NCBI GenBank assembly: GCA_030426955.1 | Contig: JAUHXS010000001.1 | Location: 208,661 to 272,660 of the forward strand | Direction: 5' to 3' | Origin: Bacteroidia bacterium | GTDB taxonomy: Bacteria; Bacteroidota; Bacteroidia; Chitinophagales; JAUHXS01 | Length of the DNA: 64,000 nt | In this document: piece after piece, positions 8,017 through 13,893 of the stretch | Position numbering within the stretch: position 1 is the first letter of the stretch | Layout: each line of letters starts with the position of its first letter | Position numbers and translations under genes: made by a program | The notes under the pieces: model-generated | Told to the model about the DNA's origin: nothing | What the model saw: only the letters and a program-made list of their open reading frames with translations | Database searches by the model: none

Positions 8017-8406
8017 ATGAAAAAAATAGCATTTGTACTTATAATGATAGCTAATGTTGGGTTTGCGAAAGACAACCAGCAGGTAGTTTTAGGCGATAGC
8101 ATTTTTAATAACAGCTTTACAAATAACTATGATATTAAAAGTTCAGCAATAGATGGGAACTGGATTGTCTTTTATGATATGGACAAGACAGATACAGCTT
8201 TAACATGTGTAATTCAAGATGGTAAATATCACGGTTTAGTTAAAAAATGGGATAAGAGTTCAAGAGTTGTTTCTGAGATTTTTTATCTCAATGGAGAGAA
8301 ACACGGATTATCTAAAGAATACATGTATGGTGATGGACAAAAATATGAGAATGTTCAAGAGTTTGACAAAGGAAAGTTGAATAATATTTTAAAGATGGAA
8401 TGGTAG
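8017..8406 (+). CDS. YwqK-like (MORN variant repeat) exported protein, putative immunity protein
   Basis: A 129-residue protein with a signal peptide (MKKIAFVLIMIANVGFA) and, in its second half, MORN-variant repeats (DGKYHGLVKKWDKSSRVVSE, then NGEKHGLSKEYMYGDG), the pattern of proteins annotated as YwqK-family antitoxins. In Bacillus, YwqK is the immunity partner of the LXG toxin YwqJ, and relatives are common next to polymorphic toxins. Here it stands 45 bp behind the third RHS tip, which fits that role. A C-rich stretch follows at 8418-8436. The repeat family is clear; the immunity role is inferred from family and place. Confidence 0.7.
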   Translation: MKKIAFVLIMIANVGFAKDNQQVVLGDSIFNNSFTNNYDIKSSAIDGNWIVFYDMDKTDTALTCVIQDGKYHGLVKKWDKSSRVVSEIFYLNGEKHGLSKEYMYGDGQKYENVQEFDKGKLNNILKMEW

Positions 8407-8414
8407 TTCCATTT

Positions 8415-8534
8415 ATGACCACCCGCACCCACAAAGATATAAAGAGATCACAGTTTCAATTCAAGGGGTTTGTAGTTCTTTCTGTAGGTTTTCTACCACC
8501 TCTTATACTTTTGATTTATTTAGTTACTAATTAA
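8415..8534 (+). CDS. 39-residue membrane peptide of the third cassette
   Basis: ATG at 8415, stop at 8532-8534. The product has a basic, polar start (MTTRTHKDIKRSQFQFK) and a hydrophobic helix (VVLSVGFLPPLILLIYLV). It follows the YwqK-like gene by 8 bp and matches in position the 65-residue membrane protein at 4101-4298. It is short, so coding is not certain; the same position in two cassettes is the main support. Confidence 0.4.
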   Translation: MTTRTHKDIKRSQFQFKGFVVLSVGFLPPLILLIYLVTN

Positions 8535-8597
8535 GTCCTGTACCAACTTATCACCTGAGTGATAAGGGCAACTTAAAAGATTGATCGTCAATCTTTA

Positions 8598-8737
8598 GTT
8601 CTTTGATATATTGATCAGTAATAACCTTAAAAGAGACAGAAAGTTTATTAGGGCTTCTAAAAACTCATTGTAGCAGGCGTTTTAAATCCCCTTATGTATC
8701 AAATTATCACTTAGAAAGTTTTTATATGATATATTTG
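8598..8737 (+). promoter_or_regulatory. Second boxA-like motif and -7 element before the IS1-type transposase
   Basis: GTTCTTTGATATATTG (8598-8613) matches the leader motif at 6261-6276 in 14 of 16 bases. Further down, TATATTTG at 8730-8737 fits the TAnnTTTG -7 element, 29 bp before the transposase start; no clear -33 TTTG is seen at the right distance. I found no terminal inverted repeats that would define the IS ends. Confidence 0.35.
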
Positions 8738-8766
8738 TCGGTTTTTATAAAATTAAAGATGAACGG

Positions 8767-9438
8767 ATGTATTGTAAATACTGTAACTCAAGTTGCATAA
8801 AAAAAGGCAGACAAAGCAATGGAAAACAGAAGTATTACTGTAAGGTTTGCAACACTTATCAACAAGATACATATAGCTCAAAAATTTATACAACAGATAT
8901 AAATCCTATGATAAAATTGTTGAATAATATAGGAGTAGGTGTAAGAAAAATGGCATCTGCATTAGGTGTATCACCGACAACTATATTGAGAAGGCTAAAT
9001 GAAATATCAAAAAATATAGAATATCCCAATTTTTTAGAAACCAATCAAAGTTATGAAGTCGATGAAATGCGTATAGTAATAGGTAGAAAAGCAAGAAAAG
9101 GAGAAGAGAATCATTATTGGCTGGTGTATGCTATCAACAAAGCCAGTAAACAGGTAGTTGCATATTCAATAGGCAGACGAACAAATGAGGTAATTAATAA
9201 AGTTATTAAGAAATTACTGGCTACGAAACCTAAACATATTTATACAGATGGGCTAGGTCAATACAAAAGTTTAATACCTAAATCAATTCATGTAGTCAAT
9301 AAGTATTTAATCAATACCATAGAACGTATGCATTTGACCTTACGTATGGATTTAAAGCGTTTGTCAAAATATAGTATTTGCTACTCAAGAAGAATGGAGA
9401 TGTTAGATGCTAGTTTAAGAATTTATTTTTGGGGATAG
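8767..9438 (+). CDS. IS1-family transposase
   Basis: A 223-residue protein. The N terminus is an InsA-type zinc finger (CKYCNSSCIKKGRQSNGKQK, then YYCKVCNTY), followed by a helix-turn-helix (IGVGVRKMASALGVSPTTIL) and a DDE catalytic part with Asp in YEVDEM, Asp in YTDGLG and the IERMHLTLRMDLKRL helix with the Glu. In classical IS1, InsA and InsB are joined by a -1 frameshift; here both are one continuous frame, as in many Bacteroidota relatives. It looks full length and could be active. The IS borders were not found by eye, so only the gene is annotated. Confidence 0.85.
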   Translation: MYCKYCNSSCIKKGRQSNGKQKYYCKVCNTYQQDTYSSKIYTTDINPMIKLLNNIGVGVRKMASALGVSPTTILRRLNEISKNIEYPNFLETNQSYEVDEMRIVIGRKARKGEENHYWLVYAINKASKQVVAYSIGRRTNEVINKVIKKLLATKPKHIYTDGLGQYKSLIPKSIHVVNKYLINTIERMHLTLRMDLKRLSKYSICYSRRMEMLDASLRIYFWG

Positions 9439-9479
9439 AATGAAACAATTTAAAGTGTAAAAACGTTAAATTAGTATGA

Positions 9480-9713
9480 ATGCCAACAGTATTTACCATA
9501 AATGGATTTAGGTTTTATTTTTATAGCAATGAAAATGATGAACCGATACATATTCATATCTCTAAAGGAGAAGGAAATGCAAAATACTGGATTGAGCCTT
9601 TACTAGAGGAGTATAGTTATGGGTTTACTAATAAGCAAAGAAGGGAAATAAATAAAATCATTTCTGAAAACATACAAACAATTAAAAAAGCATGGGATGA
9701 ACACTTCAGATAA
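9480..9713 (+). CDS. DUF4160 domain protein
   Basis: A 77-residue protein with the DUF4160 pattern: MPTVFTINGFRFYFYSNE, then EPIHIHISKGEGNAKYWI and an Ile/Lys-rich C-terminal helix. The conserved HIH and Lys/Trp residues are present. DUF4160 genes are usually followed by a DUF2442 gene, as here, with a 17-bp overlap; the two are often listed as a putative toxin-antitoxin pair, but I know of no firm biochemical role. The gene begins 41 bp after the IS1-type transposase. Confidence 0.75.
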   Translation: MPTVFTINGFRFYFYSNENDEPIHIHISKGEGNAKYWIEPLLEEYSYGFTNKQRREINKIISENIQTIKKAWDEHFR

Positions 9714-10050
9714 AGTATCTAATAAGAAAGCACGTGATCCTTTTGACCAGCTTATTTTTGAAGATAGACTGAGAGCTAAACAGCTTTTAATTGATAAAGA
9801 GTTAGATATGCTTGCAATTATCTTCAATAATGGTAAAATAATTAAACTGAAAATATCGGATTATCCAAAACTGTTCAAAGCTAAAAAGCAACAATTGGCT
9901 AATTGGAAGCTCATTGGAGGTGGTGTAGGAATAAGATGGCAAGATCTTGATGAGGATTTGTCTATAAAAGGTTTTATCAAAACAGCTGCATTAAATAATA
10001 CATTACGTAATTTAAGAAGTAAAGGAAGTGATGAAAAGATAGTTGCCTAG
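9697..10050 (+). CDS. DUF2442 domain protein, partner of the DUF4160 protein
   Basis: A 117-residue protein. Residues ~35-105 follow the DUF2442 pattern (IIFNNGKIIKLKISDYPKLF, then GGGVGIRWQDLDEDLSIKGF). Its start lies inside the 3' end of the DUF4160 gene, showing one transcript and coupled translation. The N-terminal ~35 residues are charged and helical. It may bind the small DUF4160 protein or DNA; this is a guess from the constant pairing. RHS-related DNA begins 14 bp after its stop. Confidence 0.75.
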   Translation: MNTSDKVSNKKARDPFDQLIFEDRLRAKQLLIDKELDMLAIIFNNGKIIKLKISDYPKLFKAKKQQLANWKLIGGGVGIRWQDLDEDLSIKGFIKTAALNNTLRNLRSKGSDEKIVA

Positions 10051-10063
10051 ATAAATTTTTACT

Positions 10064-10286
10064 CTTATCGCAAGGCATTGATGATACGGGCTTTATTGAA
10101 GTGTACTTAGAAAACACTTCTGAAGAAGCGGTTAAGGTGTATTTTGATGATTATCAGATTACCGTGATGAGTGCGCAAGAAGAGGAAGAGGATTGTTCTT
10201 ATAGGTATGCGTTTAATGGTATGGAGAAGGATGATGAGGGTTATCAGAGGAGAAGCATTATTACTGAATTTAGAGGAAGATATTGA
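10064..10286 (+). pseudogene. RHS core scrap fused to a copy of fic gene DNA
   Basis: Bases 10064-10238 repeat the RHS core (SQGIDDTGFIEVYLENTSEE to YAFNGMEKDDE) nearly base for base as in the copies at 2650 and 6980. At 10240 the sequence switches to a 59-bp exact copy of bases 11684-11742 of the fic gene, in another frame, which ends the ORF at 10286. It has no start and cannot be functional. It records two joinings: RHS to fic DNA, then fic DNA to a C-run and a REP element. Confidence 0.8.
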
Positions 10287-10298
10287 ATTGGATGTTAA
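10240..10298. repeat. 59-bp exact duplicate of part of the fic gene
   Basis: Identical over 59 bases to 11684-11742, in the same orientation and 1444 bp upstream. It is flanked by RHS DNA on the left and by a run of seven C (10299-10305) on the right. The true gene copy is at 11591-12175. Confidence 0.85.
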
Positions 10299-10333
10299 CC
10301 CCCCCTCTGTTCCAAGCATATAGAATTCTGTTT

Positions 10334-10410
10334 CAAGCGTCCGCTTGGAACAATAGTGCTTATAAGTTTAGAGTAAGTGATCAGATTATTCAATCACAAG
10401 CGGACGCTTG
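10334..10410. mobile_element. REPIN/MITE-like deletion derivative of the tyrosine transposase element
   Basis: Two hairpins in inverted orientation, CAAGCGTCCGCTTG at 10334-10347 and CAAGCGGACGCTTG at 10397-10410, enclose 49 bp. The left inner part has GCTTATAAGTTTAGAG (10358-10373), identical to codons 4-9 of the transposase gene at 10989-11004; the right inner part ends like the DNA behind that gene. It is therefore the full element with its middle deleted, which could be moved in trans by the transposase. Confidence 0.7.
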
Positions 10411-10484
10411 CGATATAGAGAAGGGAGTTAAAGATGCGTGGATATTACTTAAAACAAAAAAACAAATCGATAAATCTAGAAAAG

Positions 10485-10910
10485 GTGATACGACTGAAGC
10501 ACAATAATCTGGCGATATGCCTCCTGTCCAGTAGTTATATTTTGTCAATGTCCATTTTAGGATGTATGACGAAGAAGACTCCAGATATTAAAGGGAAATG
10601 GTTTATAGAAAATGTAGTTCAATTAAAAAGTAATAAAAAAGTCTCTGGAGGAGTTATAGAGTGTCCATACATGAAGTTTAGCGAAAATCAAGAATTTACG
10701 CTTGAGAATGGCATTCTTAATGCTGTACCCTCTTATTGGGAAATTCATGATATTGATAGCATAATAATATATTCGGACAAAACTAAAAGTAAAGTCAATA
10801 ATCGATTTGTGATAAATCAATATGAAAATGGCAATAAAATGTTATTAAGGTTAATTATTGATGGGAAAGAAGAGATAGAATATTCATTAAATAAAAAGTG
10901 CAAAGAGTAA
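10485..10910 (+). CDS. Lipoprotein, putative immunity protein of the fourth cassette
   Basis: The frame is open from an ATG at 10434, but a GTG at 10485 gives an ideal lipoprotein signal: basic start (VIRLKHNN), hydrophobic core and lipobox SILGC. I prefer this start. The mature part (~118 residues) begins with DIKGKWFIENV and consists of predicted beta strands, like small lipocalin-type lipoproteins. It follows a degraded RHS cassette and is itself followed by a C-run (10917-10925), as are other immunity candidates. If an immunity protein, it has outlived its toxin. Function not recognised. Confidence 0.55.
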   Translation: MIRLKHNNLAICLLSSSYILSMSILGCMTKKTPDIKGKWFIENVVQLKSNKKVSGGVIECPYMKFSENQEFTLENGILNAVPSYWEIHDIDSIIIYSDKTKSKVNNRFVINQYENGNKMLLRLIIDGKEEIEYSLNKKCKE

Positions 10911-10932
10911 TAAATACCCCCCCCCTCTGTTT

Positions 10933-10946
10933 CAAGCGTCCGCTTG
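10933..10946. repeat. REP hairpin upstream of the tyrosine transposase
   Basis: CAAGCG-TC-CGCTTG, a 6-bp stem with a 2-base loop, 33 bp before the transposase ATG and preceded by CCCCCTCTGTTT. Its inverted partner lies behind the gene (11536-11549). Confidence 0.8.
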
Positions 10947-10979
10947 GAACAATAGTATAGAAATATTTATCTTTAATAC

Positions 10980-11528
10980 ATGAGTAGGGCTTATAAGTTT
11001 AGAGACCAAAACAAACCTCACTTTGTTAGTTTCGCAGTAGTTAATTGGATTGACTTATTTACTCGAAAAGAATATTGTTATACAATTTTGGAAAGCTTGG
11101 AATTTTGTCAAAAGACAAAAGGGTTAATTATTCATGCCTGGACAATACAACCAAGTCATATTCACTTAATAATTGGGACAAAGGACAAGCCTATGCAAGA
11201 AATAATGAGAGATTTTAAAAGTTATACTTCTAGGGAATTGAAAGAACAAATTATAAATCATCCGACGGAAAGTAGAAAAGAATGGTTAATATGGATGTTT
11301 GAGCGTGCAGGTAAAAAGAACGGCAATAATAAAAACTGGCAGTTATGGCAACAACATAATCAGCCGATCGAACTATGGGATAACTATATGATTGACAATA
11401 AGCTAACCTACCTGCATGATAATCCAGTGGAGGCGGAAATAGTTGTAATGCCAGAAGATTATAAATGGAGTAGTGCAATTGATTATACTGGATCAAAAGG
11501 TTTATTAAATGTTGAATTATTACATTAA
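10980..11528 (+). CDS. REP-associated tyrosine transposase (RAYT, IS200-like Y1 family)
   Basis: A 182-residue protein with the Y1/HUH motif SHIHLIIG (His-Ile-His, metal binding), a preceding beta strand (LIIHAWTIQP), the helix MQEIMRDFKSYTSRELKE, and the catalytic Tyr region NKLTYLHDNPVEA followed by PEDYKWSSA. Enzymes of this type cut single-stranded REP hairpins. Here the gene is flanked by two such hairpins in inverted orientation, and a short deletion derivative lies 570 bp upstream, so enzyme, sites and a moved product are all in one place. The gene appears intact. The N-terminal codons are shared with the derivative. Confidence 0.9.
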   Translation: MSRAYKFRDQNKPHFVSFAVVNWIDLFTRKEYCYTILESLEFCQKTKGLIIHAWTIQPSHIHLIIGTKDKPMQEIMRDFKSYTSRELKEQIINHPTESRKEWLIWMFERAGKKNGNNKNWQLWQQHNQPIELWDNYMIDNKLTYLHDNPVEAEIVVMPEDYKWSSAIDYTGSKGLLNVELLH

Positions 11529-11535
11529 TAAATCA

Positions 11536-11549
11536 CAAGCGGACGCTTG
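11536..11549. repeat. REP hairpin downstream of the tyrosine transposase
   Basis: CAAGCG-GA-CGCTTG, the reverse complement of the upstream hairpin, 8 bp after the transposase stop. The following bases CGATAGAAGTG recur at 12606-12616. Confidence 0.8.
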
Positions 11550-11590
11550 CGATAGAAGTGTTTATGATTTAATAATGTTAGCTTTATAGT

Positions 11591-12175
11591 GTGAGTGACT
11601 CAACAGATTATACGCCTTCAGTAGATGATAATTTACTCGGTTTAACCAACCAATCCGATATAGATATAGAAGAAGCAAGAGGAGTTATCAGAGGAGAAGC
11701 ATTATTACTGAATTTAGAGGAAGATATTGAATTGGATGTTAAACTAATATTAGAGTTGCATAGAACCGTTTTTGGTCATCTATATGATTGGGCTGGAAAG
11801 TGGAGAAATAGCATTGTTACTGTTGGAAAACATACTCCACCAAGTCCAGATAGAATAGCGAATCTAATGTATCAATTTGCGGATGAATTAAAATATAAAC
11901 TCTCACAAGTAAGGAATGAGGACGATATATTAGAAGTGCTTTGTTATTGTCATCATAAAATGGTTCATATCCATCCTTTCAATAATGGCAATGGAAGAAC
12001 AGCTAGGCTACTAACTAACCTAGTTGCTTTCAAAAATGGGTACAATGAGATAAACATCTACCACAGGACTGGTAAGCAGCGACATATCTACATAAATGCT
12101 ATTAGGGAAGCAGATAACAACAATTTTGACTTATTAAGAGAGATTGTAAAAGCGGAACTGAAACCCTTTAGTTAA
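11591..12175 (+). CDS. Fic/DOC family protein (mobile mystery protein B-like)
   Basis: A 194-residue protein read from a GTG start. The Fic core is present: VHIHPFNNGNGRTARLLTN carries the HPFx(D/N)GNGRxxR active-site loop with the catalytic His. An upstream helix set (ELHRTVFGHLYDWAGKWR) is typical of the group that includes mobile mystery protein B. Fic enzymes transfer AMP or similar groups to target proteins. I see no clear (S/T)xxxE(G/N) inhibitory motif inside the protein, so it may need a separate inhibitor; a small convergent gene (12168-12329) has such a motif. A 59-bp piece of this gene is repeated at 10240-10298. Confidence 0.88.
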   Translation: MSDSTDYTPSVDDNLLGLTNQSDIDIEEARGVIRGEALLLNLEEDIELDVKLILELHRTVFGHLYDWAGKWRNSIVTVGKHTPPSPDRIANLMYQFADELKYKLSQVRNEDDILEVLCYCHHKMVHIHPFNNGNGRTARLLTNLVAFKNGYNEINIYHRTGKQRHIYINAIREADNNNFDLLREIVKAELKPFS

Positions 12176-12329
12176 TAGACAAAGCCATCTCAGCTAACAC
12201 CATTTTTTTAATCTTAGCTTTAGATAAACCTTGATTTTCTAGGTGCATAGTATCATATACAGACTTTGTAATCATATTGATTACAAAGTCTGTATTTTGA
12301 AGTTGTAAATACTTTTGTCGAAAGGTCAT
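12168..12329 (-). CDS. 53-residue protein convergent to fic, with a Fic-inhibitor-like motif
   Basis: The frame allows an earlier start at 12380, but a -7 element (TATATTTG, minus strand, 12337-12344) lies just upstream of the ATG at 12329, so transcription would begin at or beside this ATG. The product (MTFRQKYLQLQ to AEMALSIN) is helical and contains TMHLEN, which fits the (S/T)xxxE(G/N) motif by which Fic antitoxins block the active site. It overlaps the fic 3' end by 8 bp, tail to tail, rather than preceding it as class I antitoxins normally do. It contains a 39-bp perfect palindrome. The motif is short and could occur by chance. Confidence 0.45.
   Translation of the reverse strand: MTFRQKYLQLQNTDFVINMITKSVYDTMHLENQGLSKAKIKKMVLAEMALSIN
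12257..12295. repeat. 39-bp perfect inverted repeat inside the small convergent gene
   Basis: Arms of 18 bp (ATACAGACTTTGTAATCA and its complement) around a 3-base centre TAT. It could be a hairpin that ends transcription coming from fic, or an operator. No T-run follows on the plus strand. Confidence 0.7.
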
Positions 12330-12336
12330 AACACTA

Positions 12337-12434
12337 CAAATATACGAAAAATGTACATTTAGGTTACATTTATAATACAAATATAGTACGATTACTATAC
12401 AATTATAATACGTTTAAAATACAATTATAGTATA
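12337..12434 (-). promoter_or_regulatory. -7 element and iterated AT repeats upstream of the small convergent gene
   Basis: CAAATATA at 12337-12344 is TATATTTG on the minus strand, with its predicted start point next to the ATG at 12329. Upstream, related units occur three times at intervals of 20-30 bp: TAATACAAATATAGTAC near 12371, ATACAATTATAATAC near 12399 and ATACAATTATAGTAT near 12419. Such spacing is typical of operators for a multimeric repressor. No -33 TTTG is visible at the usual distance. Confidence 0.4.
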
Positions 12435-12484
12435 CTTTTTGGATGATTTTTGAATATCGGAATGAGACTAAACAAAACCCGTCT

Positions 12485-12595
12485 AATCAATCTACTTAGG
12501 TAATAATACGTATTGCCTAGCAACCTTTATAACTGTATTTTTGTATGCCAGCTATGCTACACAGTAATTCAAATTATACCTCTAATGTTTACCCC
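12485..12595 (+). pseudogene. RHS linker scrap, cut by a REP-element remnant
   Basis: This stretch is ~85% identical to 13894-14003 and encodes the RHS linker PAMLHSNSNYTSNVYP. At 12596, where FGMLFPCQQ should follow, the sequence changes to CGGACGCTTGCGATAGAAGTG (21 bases, cut here into REP half and flank), identical to the right end of the tyrosine transposase element (11540-11560). An ORF starting at 12545 therefore runs from RHS linker through REP DNA into a tip. Confidence 0.65.
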
Positions 12596-12925
12596 CGGAC
12601 GCTTGCGATAGAAGTGGGCTTTGAAAATGATGTTTTAACAGGTCCTGCAAGGAGTAATAATCCGCAATTTAGCCAAGCTCATTTTGAAACCATAGCTAAG
12701 AATTTTCTTACTAAAGCATACAGTGATGTCAGTTTAGCAACATTGAATGAAGCAACAAGAGCCAAAGAGCAAGGGGCAAACCTAAGTACAATCTTTAACG
12801 AATCTGTCGTCCCAGCAAAAACCTTTAGTTCACAGGTAACAATCATAATTGACTTTCAAACTATTGAGAGTAAACCACTAAATCTTAGTGATGAAAAGCC
12901 TAAAGGATTTAGAGCAACTTTTTAA
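12545..12925 (+). CDS. RHS-linker/REP/tip fusion ORF, fifth displaced tip
   Basis: A 126-residue frame. The first ~17 residues are RHS linker, the next ~7 (PRTLAIEV) are read from a REP-element remnant, and the rest (GFENDVLTGPARSNNPQFSQ onwards, ~100 residues) resembles none of the other tips and no family I know. The Met at 12545 is an internal RHS residue, so expression is doubtful. The lipoprotein gene behind it fits a tip/immunity pair. The REP joining suggests that transposition or REP-mediated recombination removed the RHS core. Confidence 0.45.
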   Translation: MPAMLHSNSNYTSNVYPRTLAIEVGFENDVLTGPARSNNPQFSQAHFETIAKNFLTKAYSDVSLATLNEATRAKEQGANLSTIFNESVVPAKTFSSQVTIIIDFQTIESKPLNLSDEKPKGFRATF

Positions 12926-12934
12926 ATTAGCATA

Positions 12935-13528
12935 ATGAAATTAGCTATATACTCATCATGTGTATTAATGCTCTTAGTTGCCTGTAGCCCTTTTAGCTTA
13001 AGAAGAAGCTGTAAAGTGAGACACTGCGAAGGGTATTTAGTTTTAGCTAATGATTTAAGGAATGGCAACCGATTGATGAATCCTAAGACCAAAGAGTATG
13101 ATTTTGCAACTGGACATCAAAATACTTTTCTTCTTTTTCCTAAATCGACAGAATTTTCTGATAGTGTTTTAAAGGTAAAAACACAAAAGGCATTGATATT
13201 TTATATTGACAAAGAAGATGAAAAGGAGTACAGGGAAAATTGTACACTATTATACTCTGGAAAGAACAAAATCTCAGGTAATAATTATGCTATTACGATG
13301 CTTCCAATAAAGGCATTGGTGCTTAAGAGAGGCAAAAAGGATCTTCAAGATTACGAGAAAATTAACATGGAGTTTCTTCTCAGATTCCCAAATAATGAAG
13401 TACCACTAGATATAAATAGAATGTACAGAATAGTTGATATTGACTGGGATTGGGTTTATGAAAACTATTCTAATAAAACGAAATCAACTGACCTAGATCT
13501 GGAAATATTAGAAAATATTAGCTGGTAA
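12935..13528 (+). CDS. Lipoprotein, putative immunity protein of the fifth cassette
   Basis: A 197-residue protein with a lipoprotein signal peptide (MKLAIYSSCVLMLLVACSPF; lipobox LVAC, Cys 17). The mature part is of mixed charge with many aromatic residues and ends ENISW; no domain recognised. It begins 9 bp behind the displaced tip and is followed at once by a C-rich stretch (13529-13540) and then by copy B of the 58-residue ORF on the other strand. Membrane anchoring in the periplasm would suit an immunity protein against an envelope-acting or incoming toxin. Confidence 0.6.
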   Translation: MKLAIYSSCVLMLLVACSPFSLRRSCKVRHCEGYLVLANDLRNGNRLMNPKTKEYDFATGHQNTFLLFPKSTEFSDSVLKVKTQKALIFYIDKEDEKEYRENCTLLYSGKNKISGNNYAITMLPIKALVLKRGKKDLQDYEKINMEFLLRFPNNEVPLDINRMYRIVDIDWDWVYENYSNKTKSTDLDLEILENISW

Positions 13529-13556
13529 CCCCACCCACAAATGAATAGCAAAACAG

Positions 13557-13733
13557 CTATTTACCATACGGTTTAAACTTTTTCTTTGGCTCAACCATAT
13601 CCAATAGCTTATTGGTCAACTTAGCTAGAACTTGATTTTGTTGTTCTAACAATTCAATCTTATCTGTTAGTCTCTCAATATATTCTAGCTGAATATAATT
13701 TGTTTCCTCAATCTGCTTTCGTGTTCGGTACAT
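13557..13733 (-). CDS. 58-residue coiled-coil small ORF, copy B
   Basis: Second copy of the ORF at 4335-4511, 54 of 58 residues identical (changes at positions 9, 14, 57 and 58). The similarity between the two DNA regions covers about 13541-13741 and ends ~8 bp upstream of the ATG. As in copy A, the gene lies tail-to-tail behind the last gene of an RHS cassette. The differing bases in the middle of the gene are mostly silent (for example CTC/CTA, TTA/TTG, AAC/AAT, TTA/CTA), which favours a translated product. Confidence 0.55.
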   Translation of the reverse strand: MYRTRKQIEETNYIQLEYIERLTDKIELLEQQNQVLAKLTNKLLDMVEPKKKFKPYGK

Positions 13734-13893
13734 GACACAAACTTCAAAACAATATTGCTGTTATCAACCAACGCAATACTAGTGAAATCTATACCCCTAT
13801 TAGTTTTAAACGATTTTAAAGCGGTAATTCTTTCTTCACTCCATGCTACTGATAGTGTATATTTGATACAAAAGCTAATATTCATGCTTGCTT

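Noticed and set aside
8640-9480. Terminal inverted repeats and target duplications of the IS1-type element
   Set aside because: No convincing pair of ends could be found by eye on either side of the transposase gene.
10283-10507. A 74-codon frame reading through the REPIN-like derivative into DNA upstream of the lipoprotein
   Set aside because: It starts within the fic duplicate and is read through repeat DNA; its end might be the last residues of a lost tip (GVKDAWILLKTKKQ), but there is no proper start.
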